DNA of 64,000 nucleotides. Source: Polyangium mundeleinium. GTDB lineage: Bacteria; Myxococcota_A; Polyangia; Polyangiales; Polyangiaceae. Positions 33,693 through 42,626 of the stretch are shown piece by piece. The translations under genes and the position numbers were made by a program. The stretch lies in assembly GCF_028369105.1 (NCBI RefSeq), contig NZ_JAQNDO010000001.1, forward strand, positions 5,052,501 through 5,116,500. The letters run 5' to 3'. Each line of letters starts with the position of its first letter. Positions within the stretch are counted from its first letter, which is position 1. Below the pieces are notes generated by a model. That model saw nothing but the letters and a program-made list of their open reading frames with translations. It searched no databases and was not told the DNA's origin.

Positions 33693-35171
33693 ATGAGCGC
33701 CTTCCGCCGCTTCGGATTCGCGCTCCTCCTCCCCCTGGCGGCCGGCCTCCTGGTCGCCGCCGGGGGCGAGGAGCCCATTCCTTGGCCCCACGGAGACGCC
33801 CCTTCCTCCATCGAGCTCGACGAGGCCATCGGCGCCGCGATCGAGCTCGCCGCCCGCGAGCGCGTCGAGGAGTTCCTCGAGGCGGCCGAGAAGGGCGAGG
33901 ATCGCGAGCACATCTTCGCGCTGCAGCCGAACATCGATCTCGGCGCCTACGATCTCGAACGGCTCTTCGCCTTCGGAGACGCGCTCTTCGCGCACGAGTT
34001 CCGCGGCGAGGACGGTTTTGGGGATCGACCTTTGCCTGGGCTCTCGCGCGTGCATTCGGGCGTGCGCGGCGGGCTCGACACGTATTCGTGCGCGGGTTGC
34101 CACTCCGTCGGCGGGCCCGACGGCGCGGGCGCGCCGACGCAGAACGCATTTCTCCTCGGCGACGGCGATCGCGCCTCGTCGGCGAACCAGCGAAACGCGC
34201 CGCACGTGCTCGGCCTCGGGTTCGTCCAGGCGCTCGGCGCCGAGATGACCTTCGACCTCGGACAAACGCGGAGCGCCGCGCTCGCCAAGGCCGCGGAGAC
34301 CGGGACCGACGTGACCGTCTCGCTCGAATCGAAGGGCGTCTCGTTCGGCAGCCTCACGGCGCACCCGGATGGCTCGCTCGATACGTCGGCGATCGTCGGC
34401 GTGGATCGGGATCTCGTGGTCAAACCCTTCGGCTGGAAGGGCGACATCGCGCGGCTGCGGCGCTTCACCGAGGATGCGGCGCGGATCCATTTCGGCGTTC
34501 AGTCGCACGTGCTCGCGCTCCAGTGGCAAGTGGAGCCTGACGTGCCGCGGCTCGGCGCGGGGCCGAACTGGTGGGATCCCGATAACGACGGCGTGCAACG
34601 CGAGATCGAGGAGGGGATTTTGACGGCGACCGCGGTGTACATGGCGATGCTGGAGACGCCGGTGATCTTGCCGCCGCACGATCCGGCGCTGCGCACGCGC
34701 TGGTCGAACGGCATGGCCGTGTTCGAGGAGGCCGGCTGCGCGAGCTGCCACAGCCCGGAGCTGCCGCTCATGAACGTGCGGTGGGACGAGTGGCCCGATA
34801 CGACCGGCGGCCCCCCGGTCGAGCTGAACCTCATGCGTGACGGCGAAAAGCCGCGGGGCACGAGCCTCGTCAGGCTCTACAGCGATCTGAAGCGGCACGA
34901 CATGGGCGAAGGGCTCGCCGATCCCCACGACAGCACCGGGGACGTCCCGCGCAGCGTGTTCCTCACGCGCCCGTTATGGGGCCTCGCCGAGACTGCGCCG
35001 TACCTGCACGACGGCCGCGCCGCGACGATCCCCGAGGCCATCGACGCGCACGGCGGCGAGGCCGCGGCCGCGCGTGACGCCTTCCGCGCGCTTGATCCCG
35101 AGGATCAGAAGGACCTCCACGTCTTTTTGCTCTCGCTCACGCGGGAGCCGAAGGTCCACGTGCTGCAATGA
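33693..35171 (+). CDS. Di-haem cytochrome c, DUF1111 (thiol oxidoreductase-like)
   Basis: A 492-aa exported protein. It has two haem-c motifs, CAGCH (C133, C136, H137) and CASCH (C349 onward), and DUF1111 features: RVHSGVRGGLDTYSCAGCHS, VVKPFGWKGDIARLRRFTED, LYSDLKRHDMGEGL and PYLHDGRAATIPEAI. DUF1111 proteins are di-haem enzymes distantly related to MauG and bacterial di-haem peroxidases, and are often linked to metal or thiol redox chemistry. The signal peptide has no lipobox, so it is probably periplasmic. The following paralogue overlaps it by 4 nt. Confidence 0.88.
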   Translation: MSAFRRFGFALLLPLAAGLLVAAGGEEPIPWPHGDAPSSIELDEAIGAAIELAARERVEEFLEAAEKGEDREHIFALQPNIDLGAYDLERLFAFGDALFAHEFRGEDGFGDRPLPGLSRVHSGVRGGLDTYSCAGCHSVGGPDGAGAPTQNAFLLGDGDRASSANQRNAPHVLGLGFVQALGAEMTFDLGQTRSAALAKAAETGTDVTVSLESKGVSFGSLTAHPDGSLDTSAIVGVDRDLVVKPFGWKGDIARLRRFTEDAARIHFGVQSHVLALQWQVEPDVPRLGAGPNWWDPDNDGVQREIEEGILTATAVYMAMLETPVILPPHDPALRTRWSNGMAVFEEAGCASCHSPELPLMNVRWDEWPDTTGGPPVELNLMRDGEKPRGTSLVRLYSDLKRHDMGEGLADPHDSTGDVPRSVFLTRPLWGLAETAPYLHDGRAATIPEAIDAHGGEAAAARDAFRALDPEDQKDLHVFLLSLTREPKVHVLQ

Positions 35172-36655
35172 GGCGCGCGCTCGTCCTCTCGCTCGTGGCC
35201 ACCACGCTCGCGGCGTGCGCGCTCGATCCGACGCCCGTGCCCACGGCACAGAAAGGTTCGGCGCGCGCGCTCGGGGTGTACACGACAGACCTCGAACCGG
35301 ACCTCGAACGCCAAGCGTACGACGCGCTCGCGCGCGACGCGCGCAGGCGCGAGCATCGTTTCCTCGACGCGGCCGATCCCGGCCACCTCGCCCGTTCGAT
35401 CCGCGTCGAGCAGGCCGATCTCGAAGCCGGCGTCCATTCGCCCGAGGCGATCTTCCAGCTCGGCGCGCAGATCTTCCACGCCACCTTCACGCCCACGATG
35501 GGGTACGGCGGCAAGGATCGGCCGCACCTCGCGCGGTTTCACGAAGGTCGCCGCGGCGGACCGGACGCCATGCGGTGCGATTCGTGCCACTGGCGCGGCG
35601 GCCCCGGCGGCGCGGGCGACGCTGCGGACAACGCTTATCTCGCCGGCGACGGGGATCGGCAATCGAGCGCGCTCGCCCGGAACCCGCCCTCGCTCGTGGG
35701 CGCGGGCCTCGTCGAGCTCGTCGCCCGCGAGATGAGCGCCGAGCTCGCCCGCGCGCGCGACGCGCTCGTCGTGAAGGCGAAGGCCGAGGGCAAACCCGCG
35801 CGCGGCCCGCTCGTGGCCAAGGGCGTCGTGTTCGGCGAGCTCGAAGCCCGGCCCGACGGCGCCCTCGACGGCACGAGCCTCCTCGGCGTCGACACCGACC
35901 TCGTGGTCAAACCTTTCGGCTGGAAGGGGCATTTCGCCTCGCTGCGCGACGCCGTCGAGGACGAGCTCAACATCCACCACGGCATGCAATCGACGTGGCT
36001 CGTCGCGCACGGCGATCCTGCGCGGATCGGCGCGTTTGGCGGGACGGACCCCGATGGCGACGGCGTCACGGACGAGATCCGCGAGGGCCAGGTGACCGCG
36101 CTCGCACTCTTCCTCGCCATGCAGGAGGTGCCCGTCGCGGATCCGCCGGAGGATCAGGATCACATCGTGCGCCTCGGCGCGGGCGAAGCGCGTTTTCAGG
36201 CGCTCGGCTGCGCGAACTGCCACATCCCCGCGCTCTCGCTCGACAGCGCCGTGTATTCGCTCCCGAGCCGCGAGGGCGGCACGCCGGTCCGCGTCGATCT
36301 CGCCGCGGACGCCGCGGCCCCGCGGATCACGCCGCCCTTCGACGGAGGCCCGCTGCGGGTCTACCTCTACAGCGATCTCAAGCGGCACGACATGGGGCCC
36401 GGGCTCGCGGAGAAGCAGGCGGATCGGGGGGTTCGTCCGGGCACGTTTCTCACGCGCCCGCTTTGGGGCGTCGCGCGGAGCCGCCCGTATCTGCACGACG
36501 CCCGCGCGCCGACCCTCGAGGATGCGATCCTGCTCCACGGCGGCGAGGCGCAGGCCGCGCGTGACGCGTTTGCCGCGCTCTCGGAGTCCGAGCGCGCCGA
36601 TCTTCGCGTCTTCCTCACCTCGCTCACCCGGGCTCGCCGGCTCTCCGTTCCATGA
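35168..36655 (+). CDS. Di-haem cytochrome c lipoprotein, DUF1111
   Basis: A 495-aa paralogue of the preceding protein. The lipobox LAAC makes it a lipoprotein. Haem motifs are CDSCH (C137) and CANCH (C348). VVKPFGWKGHFASLRDAVED, LYSDLKRHDMGPGL and PYLHDARAPTLEDAI match the previous gene closely, so the pair arose by duplication. One copy appears soluble and the other anchored, so they may form a heterodimer or a relay. The ATG at 35168 lies in an ATGA overlap. The next gene also overlaps by 4 nt. Confidence 0.88.
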   Translation: MRRALVLSLVATTLAACALDPTPVPTAQKGSARALGVYTTDLEPDLERQAYDALARDARRREHRFLDAADPGHLARSIRVEQADLEAGVHSPEAIFQLGAQIFHATFTPTMGYGGKDRPHLARFHEGRRGGPDAMRCDSCHWRGGPGGAGDAADNAYLAGDGDRQSSALARNPPSLVGAGLVELVAREMSAELARARDALVVKAKAEGKPARGPLVAKGVVFGELEARPDGALDGTSLLGVDTDLVVKPFGWKGHFASLRDAVEDELNIHHGMQSTWLVAHGDPARIGAFGGTDPDGDGVTDEIREGQVTALALFLAMQEVPVADPPEDQDHIVRLGAGEARFQALGCANCHIPALSLDSAVYSLPSREGGTPVRVDLAADAAAPRITPPFDGGPLRVYLYSDLKRHDMGPGLAEKQADRGVRPGTFLTRPLWGVARSRPYLHDARAPTLEDAILLHGGEAQAARDAFAALSESERADLRVFLTSLTRARRLSVP

Positions 36656-38139
36656 AACGTCTCCGCGCATCTTTGCTCCTCCTCGGCCTCGGCGCGCTCG
36701 GATGCGGCGAGGTCGAGATCGCTTGTGACGACCCTGCCGCCTGCACCTGCGGCCCCACGCGCGCCTTGCCCCAGGGCGGCTGCTGTCCCGCGTGGACCGT
36801 GGCCGACGGGGAGGTTTGTCGCGCCCGCACGTGGATCTACCCCGCGCCGTCTCAAGCGATCAGCGGCCCCGGGGCGCGCCGCGTGTCCGCGTCGATCGAC
36901 GGGCGCGGCCGCGGGCTTTTCGTGTGGGACGAGGCGACCACGCCCGGCGCCGACGTGATCGTCGTGGCGGAAGAGACGGACGCGGGTTTGTCCCTGCGCA
37001 AGCCGAGCGCCGTGCTGCCCGGGTTTGCTGGCATGGGCGTCGTCCTCGGCGGCGAGGCGGGGGACGCGGTCGTGTCGTGGCGCCAGTCGATCACGGGCGG
37101 CGAGGGCGACGTCCATCGGAGCGAACGCGCGCCCGACGGGACGTGGACGGACCCGATGTCGCCCGCGGATCGGGTCTCGTTCGGCGTACGAGCGTACGAG
37201 CCGCGGCTCGCGACGCGGCCTTCGGGCGAGATGCTGCAGGTGTGGAACCAGTGGTTCGACGGTTCCCATTTTGGCGTCGCGATCGCGCGCCGGAGAGGCC
37301 CGGGCGAGGCGTGGGAGGGGCCTTCGGCCGAGGACGACGTGCTCTCGCCGGTCTCGTTTTTCTCGAACGCGCCGCAGGTCACGGTGAACAGCCGCGGTGA
37401 TGCGCTCGTGTCCTGGTACCAGTCGGCCGGCAGCCAGCTCATGGCGTTCATGAGCGAGCGCCTCGGCGCCGAGGGCGCGTTTTCACGGCCCGGCGTGGAT
37501 GCGTATCTCTCGGCCCCGGGCGCGCCAGTCGACAACGATCCCGTTTGCAACCCGAAGCCTGCCCTCGCCGAGGACGGCCGTGGCGTCGTGGTGTGGACGC
37601 AGGAGACGGGGCAAGGGGGCGTCGCGGTGTACCTCGCCTCGCGGGATGCGAGCGGCACGTGGACGCGGCCCGCGGACCTCGCGGATACGTTCTCACGGCC
37701 CGCGGGCAAATGCCGGGACGCGCGGGCGGCGTTTGATGGGCTTGGCCATTTGTACGTCACCTGGTCCGAGGACACGGGGACGGGGCCGGTCGTGCACCTT
37801 GCGCAGCGCGCGCCGGATGGCGCTTGGATCCACCCGGGGGATCGACCTCTCGTGCTTTCGACGGAAGGCGCGACGCAGGCGATCACGCCGGTGCTTGCCG
37901 TTGGCCGGGATGGCGGCGTGATCGTGGTGTGGAGCGAGGAGGTGGGCGACCACTTCCGTGTTGCGGCGCGGCGGGGGAGCGCGGCGGGTTTTGGGCTCCT
38001 CGAGGTCCTCTCGCCTGCGGGGGATCACGCGCTCACGCCGCACGTGGCCGTCGGCGGCCCGGGCGATCGCGCCGTGGTCGCTTGGATCCACGGCGAACCC
38101 ACCGTCGGCCGTGTCCTCTTCGCGACGCTCGCCCTCTGA
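36652..38139 (+). CDS. Propeller-like lipoprotein of the di-haem operon
   Basis: A 495-aa lipoprotein (lipobox LGALGC). A short Cys-rich segment (CDDPAACTCGP, CCPAW) follows the anchor. The rest is a series of repeats with a G-x-x-x-V-x-W-x core (GLFVWDEATTPGADVIVV, DAVVSWRQS, ALVSWYQSAGSQLMAF, VVVWTQETGQGG, VIVVWSEEV, AVVAWIHGE), as in 6-8 bladed beta-propellers. Such proteins act as binding platforms. It is the last gene of the operon and could hold the two di-haem proteins or bind their substrate. Confidence 0.78.
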   Translation: MKRLRASLLLLGLGALGCGEVEIACDDPAACTCGPTRALPQGGCCPAWTVADGEVCRARTWIYPAPSQAISGPGARRVSASIDGRGRGLFVWDEATTPGADVIVVAEETDAGLSLRKPSAVLPGFAGMGVVLGGEAGDAVVSWRQSITGGEGDVHRSERAPDGTWTDPMSPADRVSFGVRAYEPRLATRPSGEMLQVWNQWFDGSHFGVAIARRRGPGEAWEGPSAEDDVLSPVSFFSNAPQVTVNSRGDALVSWYQSAGSQLMAFMSERLGAEGAFSRPGVDAYLSAPGAPVDNDPVCNPKPALAEDGRGVVVWTQETGQGGVAVYLASRDASGTWTRPADLADTFSRPAGKCRDARAAFDGLGHLYVTWSEDTGTGPVVHLAQRAPDGAWIHPGDRPLVLSTEGATQAITPVLAVGRDGGVIVVWSEEVGDHFRVAARRGSAAGFGLLEVLSPAGDHALTPHVAVGGPGDRAVVAWIHGEPTVGRVLFATLAL

Positions 38140-38169
38140 GCCGTTCGCCAGCGGGCGCTGCCACAACTC

Positions 38170-38338
38170 ATGCGCCTTTGCATCGACCGCATCGCGGTCG
38201 ATGCACCCGAGGTCCAGGGCTGGCCCTGGTCCGGGTCGAGGGGTGGACAACCCTGGGGTTTGGGGCGTAGCTCGGCTTGCCGAGCGTAGCCCCATCGTTG
38301 ATCAGACGGGTCCGGGGTGAAACCCGGCGCTACGCTGC
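38170..38338. repeat. Dispersed hairpin-rich repeat, long copy
   Basis: The block contains an 11-bp stem (GCATCGACCGC-atc-GCGGTCGATGC), CCAGGG-ctgg-CCCTGG, a partial GGGG-tggacaa-CCCT hairpin, and CCGGG-gtgaaa-CCCGG followed by cgctacgctgc. A second copy lies at 50970-51092. This copy carries an extra 51-bp segment (38257-38307) that itself forms a nested hairpin (GGGGC-gtag-CTCGGC-tt-GCCGAG-cgta-GCCCC). Both copies lie just 3' of a - strand gene in the same orientation, here 2 bp beyond the stop of the Kelch gene. It may act as a transcription terminator or as a mobile non-coding element. Confidence 0.8.
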
Positions 38339-38340
38339 AT

Positions 38341-39840
38341 TCAGGGCTGCGCCTCGGCGCCGGTGCCGAGTGCGCCTTTGGTGTCGCGACCGCCCCACAC
38401 GAGGATGCGCGAGCCTGTCCATACGGCGGTTGCGTCGCGGCGTGAGCTCAGGGCGGGCACTTCGGGGATGGGCTCCCAGGTCCCGCCGTTCATGCCGGGC
38501 GTGTATCGCCCGCCGTCGCCGAGGCTCCCGGTGCAGACGAGATCTCCGCAGCCGCCCCAGACGATCATCGACGACCCGGTCCAGACGGCGACGTGCGAGC
38601 GGCGCGGGCTTGGCGCGCCTGTGGTGGTCATGGGCGTCCATGTGCCTTGCGCGCCGGTCAGGGGCGCGAAGATGGCGCCTGTGTCGAGGTAGGGCCCGCC
38701 GTTCCAGCCGCCCCAGATGTAGATCTCCGAGCCGGTCCATACGGCTGTGTGGGATTCGCGGAACGACGCTGCGTTCGTCATGGAGGTCTTTGCCGTCCAT
38801 GCGTTGTCGCTCGGCGAGTACATCGCGCCGTCGCCGAGCCAATCGAAGAAGTCCATGCCGCCCCATACGACCATGCGATCGCCGGCCCAGGTCGCGGAGT
38901 GCTGCGTGCGCGGGCTCGGCGCGCCCATCGTGGTCGTTGGGGACCAGGTCTTCGTGGCGATGTGGTAGCGGCCGCCGGAGAGCAGCGGCTGGTTGCTCCC
39001 CGAGGTGCCTCCCCAGACGATCATGTACGAGCCTGTTGCGACGGCCGAGTGCCGGATGCGCGGCGTGGGCTCGTTCATCGTTGGGATCGCGGTCCAGGTA
39101 TCCGTGTCGGGGTGGTAGAATGCGCCTGCGCCGACCGTCCCGTTCGTCGAATAGCCGCCCCACACCATCATGACGGTGCCCGTCCAGATGGCTGTGTGTC
39201 CGAAGCGCGGGGAGGGGGCGTTGACGCTGCTCATCGGCGTCCATGTCTTCGACATCGGATCGTAGAGGGCGCCGTCGCCGAGCAGCGGATCGAGGCCGCC
39301 GCGCTCGCCGCCCCAGATGATCATGTGCTTGCCGGTCCAGATCGCGGTGTGGTTGAAGCGCGGCGACGGCGCGTTCTGCTGGGACAACGGGACCCACGTG
39401 AGGCAGGCGCCGCCGACCGCCGTGTGCGAGATCGCGCCCGTTTGCGGGTCGCAGGCGTCGGTCGTGCAGGGATCGCCGTCGTCTGTCGTGACGGGCTTCG
39501 GCACGCATGCGCCTGCTGCGTCGCAGGTGAGGTCCTCGACGCAGGGGGCGGGCGTGCCGCACGTGGTGCCTATCGCGAGGGGCGTGGAGACACACGCGCC
39601 GTCGGTGCAGGCGTCGGCTGTGCAGGGGTTCTGGTCGTCGCAGGCGGTGTCCGCGGTGCAGCCTGCGTCGCTGCCGCTGTCGGGCGCGCTGCCGCCGGTG
39701 CCTGCGTCCGGGGCATCCGTGTCTTCGGGGATGAGATCGTAATCGATCTCGGCGATGAGCACGCAGCTCGTGACCGACGACACGGCGAGCGCGGCGAGGA
39801 GCGTGCTCGCGAGGGCGAGCGACGCGCGGCGTTGAGACAT
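38341..39840 (-). CDS. Kelch-repeat lipoprotein with Cys-rich N-terminus
   Basis: A 499-aa protein with a signal peptide and a probable lipobox SVTSC. Residues 30-130 are Cys-rich repeats of the CTADACTDGACVSTPL and DPCTTDACDPQTGAIS types. From about residue 135 seven or more Kelch-type blades follow, each with PSPRFNHTAIWTGKHMIIWGG-like sequence (H-T/S-A followed by W-T-G and M-x-V/I-W-G-G). It is probably a surface beta-propeller involved in binding proteins or glycans. The ATG at 39840 is used because it precedes the signal peptide; a large open frame upstream is not supported. It converges with the operon before it. Confidence 0.85.
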   Translation of the reverse strand: MSQRRASLALASTLLAALAVSSVTSCVLIAEIDYDLIPEDTDAPDAGTGGSAPDSGSDAGCTADTACDDQNPCTADACTDGACVSTPLAIGTTCGTPAPCVEDLTCDAAGACVPKPVTTDDGDPCTTDACDPQTGAISHTAVGGACLTWVPLSQQNAPSPRFNHTAIWTGKHMIIWGGERGGLDPLLGDGALYDPMSKTWTPMSSVNAPSPRFGHTAIWTGTVMMVWGGYSTNGTVGAGAFYHPDTDTWTAIPTMNEPTPRIRHSAVATGSYMIVWGGTSGSNQPLLSGGRYHIATKTWSPTTTMGAPSPRTQHSATWAGDRMVVWGGMDFFDWLGDGAMYSPSDNAWTAKTSMTNAASFRESHTAVWTGSEIYIWGGWNGGPYLDTGAIFAPLTGAQGTWTPMTTTGAPSPRRSHVAVWTGSSMIVWGGCGDLVCTGSLGDGGRYTPGMNGGTWEPIPEVPALSSRRDATAVWTGSRILVWGGRDTKGALGTGAEAQP

Positions 39841-40066
39841 CCTTTTTCGGTACCAAGGATGCCTTCGAGCATCAAGAACTCCTTCCCATGGCGGGAATAG
39901 GGGCGCATAATCCGGATCTGATCTCCCTCGTCCTCGATCCTCGAGACGAGGCGAATCGAGGCGAGGGTGCGCGGATCGATGCCGGAACAGGCGCGCGCCC
40001 TCGGGTTCCCGGGCCTCCCCCGGGTGGGCATGCATCGATCCACCCGGATCACCCTCGATCCTTGTT
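39841..40066. promoter_or_regulatory. Divergent promoter region with a perfect inverted repeat
   Basis: A 226-bp region between the Kelch gene (-) and the cytochrome operon (+). It contains CCGGGTGG-gcatgcatcgat-CCACCCGG (40020-40047), an 8-bp perfect stem ending 19 bp before the + strand start. This could be an operator or leader hairpin. No reliable -35/-10 pair was identified. Confidence 0.4.
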
Positions 40067-41302
40067 ATGGCAGTGAAAACTTCTCGTGAAATCGGATCCG
40101 CGGGCCGCCCCATTCTGGGACTGCTCCTGTCGCTCGGCGTTGTGGTCGCGATCGCGGGGATGAGCGCGTGTTCGAGCAATAACTCGGAGGGCTCGTCAGA
40201 GGGGACCGGGGCGACCGGCGGGGGCGGGGGCGGAGGCGGGGGCGGGGGTGGGCCTGCGGGGCCGACGCCTTACGAGCTTTTCCTGAAAATCGAGCCGGAC
40301 CTCGTCACGAATTGCAACATTTGCCACAAGAAGGGCGGCTCGGCGCCGGCGCCGTTCCTCGCGGGGACGACGCCCGAGGAGCGGTACCAGACGATTACGT
40401 TCTGGCCGGGGATCGTGGTCCACGCGCCCGAGCAGAGCATTCTGCTCACGCACCCGGAGTCGGCGAACCATGGCGGCGGCGAGGCGCCGAGGATCCCGGA
40501 CAACGTCAAGCCTGGCGTGCTCACGTGGCTCACGGCGGAGGCCGAGGGGCTGCCGGATGGCAATGGGGACATCGGGCCGAGCGTGCGTCCGTTCCGGCCT
40601 TTGCCGGGCGGCGCGCTGAACACGGTCTACCTCGACGCGCTCGGCGCTGATTTCGAGTACATGTCGATCGCGTTCTTCGCGGAGGCGCTCGGCGGCACGA
40701 GCGACGCGCCCACGATGCTTCGCCTGACGAACATCACGGTGCACCCCGTCATCAACAAGCCGCTGCACATCGTGCACCCGGTCTTCACGGTGTACGTGCC
40801 GGGACAACCGGGCGATCCGGATCCGGTCGACAGCTTCTCGAACCTCGACCAGACGTTCACGCTCGGCGGGAACAACACGCTCGGGACCGGCGAGGTCGTC
40901 CTGACGAACTGGCAGAAGGGGGCGTACCTCGGGATCGCGTTCGAGCTCATCGAGGTCTACGGGGGCAACGCGGGCCCGGGGACGGGCTGCAATGATCTCG
41001 TGACGTTCCAGCAGAACGTCGTGCCGGCCATGCAGACGTGCATGATGAAGTGTCATGGCGGGGCAAACCCGCAGGCCAAGGGCACGATGGATCTGTCGGA
41101 GCTCAATGTGATGATGCCCTCAGCGGCTTGCCAGGAGGTACGGGCGCGCATCAAGCCGGGCGATTCCGCCGCGAGCCAGATCCTGCAGGTGACGGATCCG
41201 GTGCAGCCGATCGTGCACATGTACAAGTTCGACGGTGATCTGAACGCATACAACGCTTTCAAGACCAAGGTGGAGCCTTGGATCATGGCGGAGCAGCAAT
41301 GA
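40067..41302 (+). CDS. Cytochrome c-like lipoprotein with CX2CH and CX3CH motifs
   Basis: A 411-aa lipoprotein (lipobox AGMSAC). After a poly-Gly linker the first domain has LVTNCNICHKKGG (canonical CX2CH, near residue 83). The second has MQTCMMKCHGGANPQAKG (CX3CH, near residue 326), an unusual spacing. Between them is a beta-rich region (LRLTNITVHPVINKPLHIVH onward) that is not cytochrome-like. It heads the operon 40067-44995 and overlaps the next gene by 4 nt. It probably passes electrons to or from the following proteins at the envelope. Confidence 0.82.
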   Translation: MAVKTSREIGSAGRPILGLLLSLGVVVAIAGMSACSSNNSEGSSEGTGATGGGGGGGGGGGGPAGPTPYELFLKIEPDLVTNCNICHKKGGSAPAPFLAGTTPEERYQTITFWPGIVVHAPEQSILLTHPESANHGGGEAPRIPDNVKPGVLTWLTAEAEGLPDGNGDIGPSVRPFRPLPGGALNTVYLDALGADFEYMSIAFFAEALGGTSDAPTMLRLTNITVHPVINKPLHIVHPVFTVYVPGQPGDPDPVDSFSNLDQTFTLGGNNTLGTGEVVLTNWQKGAYLGIAFELIEVYGGNAGPGTGCNDLVTFQQNVVPAMQTCMMKCHGGANPQAKGTMDLSELNVMMPSAACQEVRARIKPGDSAASQILQVTDPVQPIVHMYKFDGDLNAYNAFKTKVEPWIMAEQQ

Positions 41303-42624
41303 CAATGAAATGGGGCAAGAGAGCGTGGACCGGGACCGCGCTGATCGGACTTTCTTTGGTCCTTTCTGCGTGCAATCCCGATGATCCCAACCAGCTCCTC
41401 GGCGGGCCGCCCGCCAATGGGGGCAAGCCCTGTCCGCCTTCCGCGGGCGGAGAGGGCGGATCCACAGCGTCGACCACCGTCGGGAATGGCGGATCGGGCG
41501 GCGAGCCGACGACGACGAGCGGCGGCGGGACGACTGGCTCGGGCGGCGGCGTGAAGACCGTGCTCGACGAGCGCGTCGTCTCGTACAGCGAGGCGCTGCG
41601 CACCGCGAGCCTCAAGCTCGTGGGCAAGCTGCCGAAGAACGATGAAATCGAGGGCATTCGGAGCGCCGCGGATCCCAAGAAGGTCTACGAGACGTTCGTC
41701 GACCAGTACATGGCGTCGCCGCGCTTCGCCGCGATGATGCTCGATTACTGGAAGAACACGTTCCGCTCGGGCGCCATGGCCCCGAACGAGGCGCCGAACC
41801 GCAACAACGCGCCGCTCTTTGCGGCGAAGGTCACCGTCGAGGGCGGCGATTACCGGCAGCTCTTCACGGCGACGAGCGGCACCTGTCCCACGTTCGACCC
41901 GGCGGCCGGCACGTTCACGGCCGCCGATTGCGCGAATGGCCCCGCTGCCGCGCCCGCGGCCGGCGTGCTCACGGACGCGGGCCTCATGGCCCAGTATGCG
42001 AGCGCGCTCGCGTTCCGGCGCGTGCGGTTCATCCAGGAGACGTTCTCCTGTCGCAAGATGCCGGCCGAATACCGAGGCACGCCCGAGCCGAGAGGCGGCG
42101 GCTTCTATACGTCGCCCTGGCCCTTCGAATCGATCGCCGGCGCGGCGAACGGTGGTCGTGTCGACTTCCTCGATGATTCGTCGACGATCTGCGCGAACTG
42201 CCACGGCTCGATGAACCACCGCGCCCCGCTCTTCGCGGCGTACGACGACAGCGGCAAGTACATCGAGCCCGCCGCCGGCATGGACGGCATTCTCGAGTTC
42301 TCGGCCACGGTGCCCATCGACGGCAATCCGAAGGTCAAGCAGAGCGATTACCTGCCCCCCGGCGAGACGACGGCGTTCAAGTTTGGCCAGCCCGCGGCGA
42401 ACCTCCTCGAGTACGGCCAGCGCATGGCCGCCGACGACGAGGTCGCGCGCTGCGCGGTCGTCCGCGTCTGGAACTACGCGATGTCGAAGGGCGACGCGGT
42501 CTACGATCTGGCCGACGTGCCCGACAGCGTCATCGACCCGTTCGTCAAGCAATTCAAGACCAACTACAACCTGCGCGAGACCATCCGCGCCGCGTTCGTC
42601 CACGACGACTTCGTGAGGTATTGA
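41299..42624 (+). CDS. DUF1549-like lipoprotein with one haem-c motif
   Basis: A 441-aa lipoprotein (lipobox VLSAC, then a long Gly/Ser/Thr linker). The segment RTASLKLVGKLPKNDEIEGI and the following VDQYMASPRFAAMMLDYWKN match the DUF1549 pattern of planctomycete-type proteins. A haem motif CANCH lies at about residue 300 and is followed by HGSMNHRAP. The C-terminal part (NYNLRETIRAAFVHDDFVRY) resembles the end of DUF1585/DUF1553-type proteins. Such proteins are usually encoded next to a DUF1501 or DUF1552 partner, as here. Their function is unknown. Confidence 0.72.
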   Translation: MTMKWGKRAWTGTALIGLSLVLSACNPDDPNQLLGGPPANGGKPCPPSAGGEGGSTASTTVGNGGSGGEPTTTSGGGTTGSGGGVKTVLDERVVSYSEALRTASLKLVGKLPKNDEIEGIRSAADPKKVYETFVDQYMASPRFAAMMLDYWKNTFRSGAMAPNEAPNRNNAPLFAAKVTVEGGDYRQLFTATSGTCPTFDPAAGTFTAADCANGPAAAPAAGVLTDAGLMAQYASALAFRRVRFIQETFSCRKMPAEYRGTPEPRGGGFYTSPWPFESIAGAANGGRVDFLDDSSTICANCHGSMNHRAPLFAAYDDSGKYIEPAAGMDGILEFSATVPIDGNPKVKQSDYLPPGETTAFKFGQPAANLLEYGQRMAADDEVARCAVVRVWNYAMSKGDAVYDLADVPDSVIDPFVKQFKTNYNLRETIRAAFVHDDFVRY

Positions 42625-42626
42625 TC

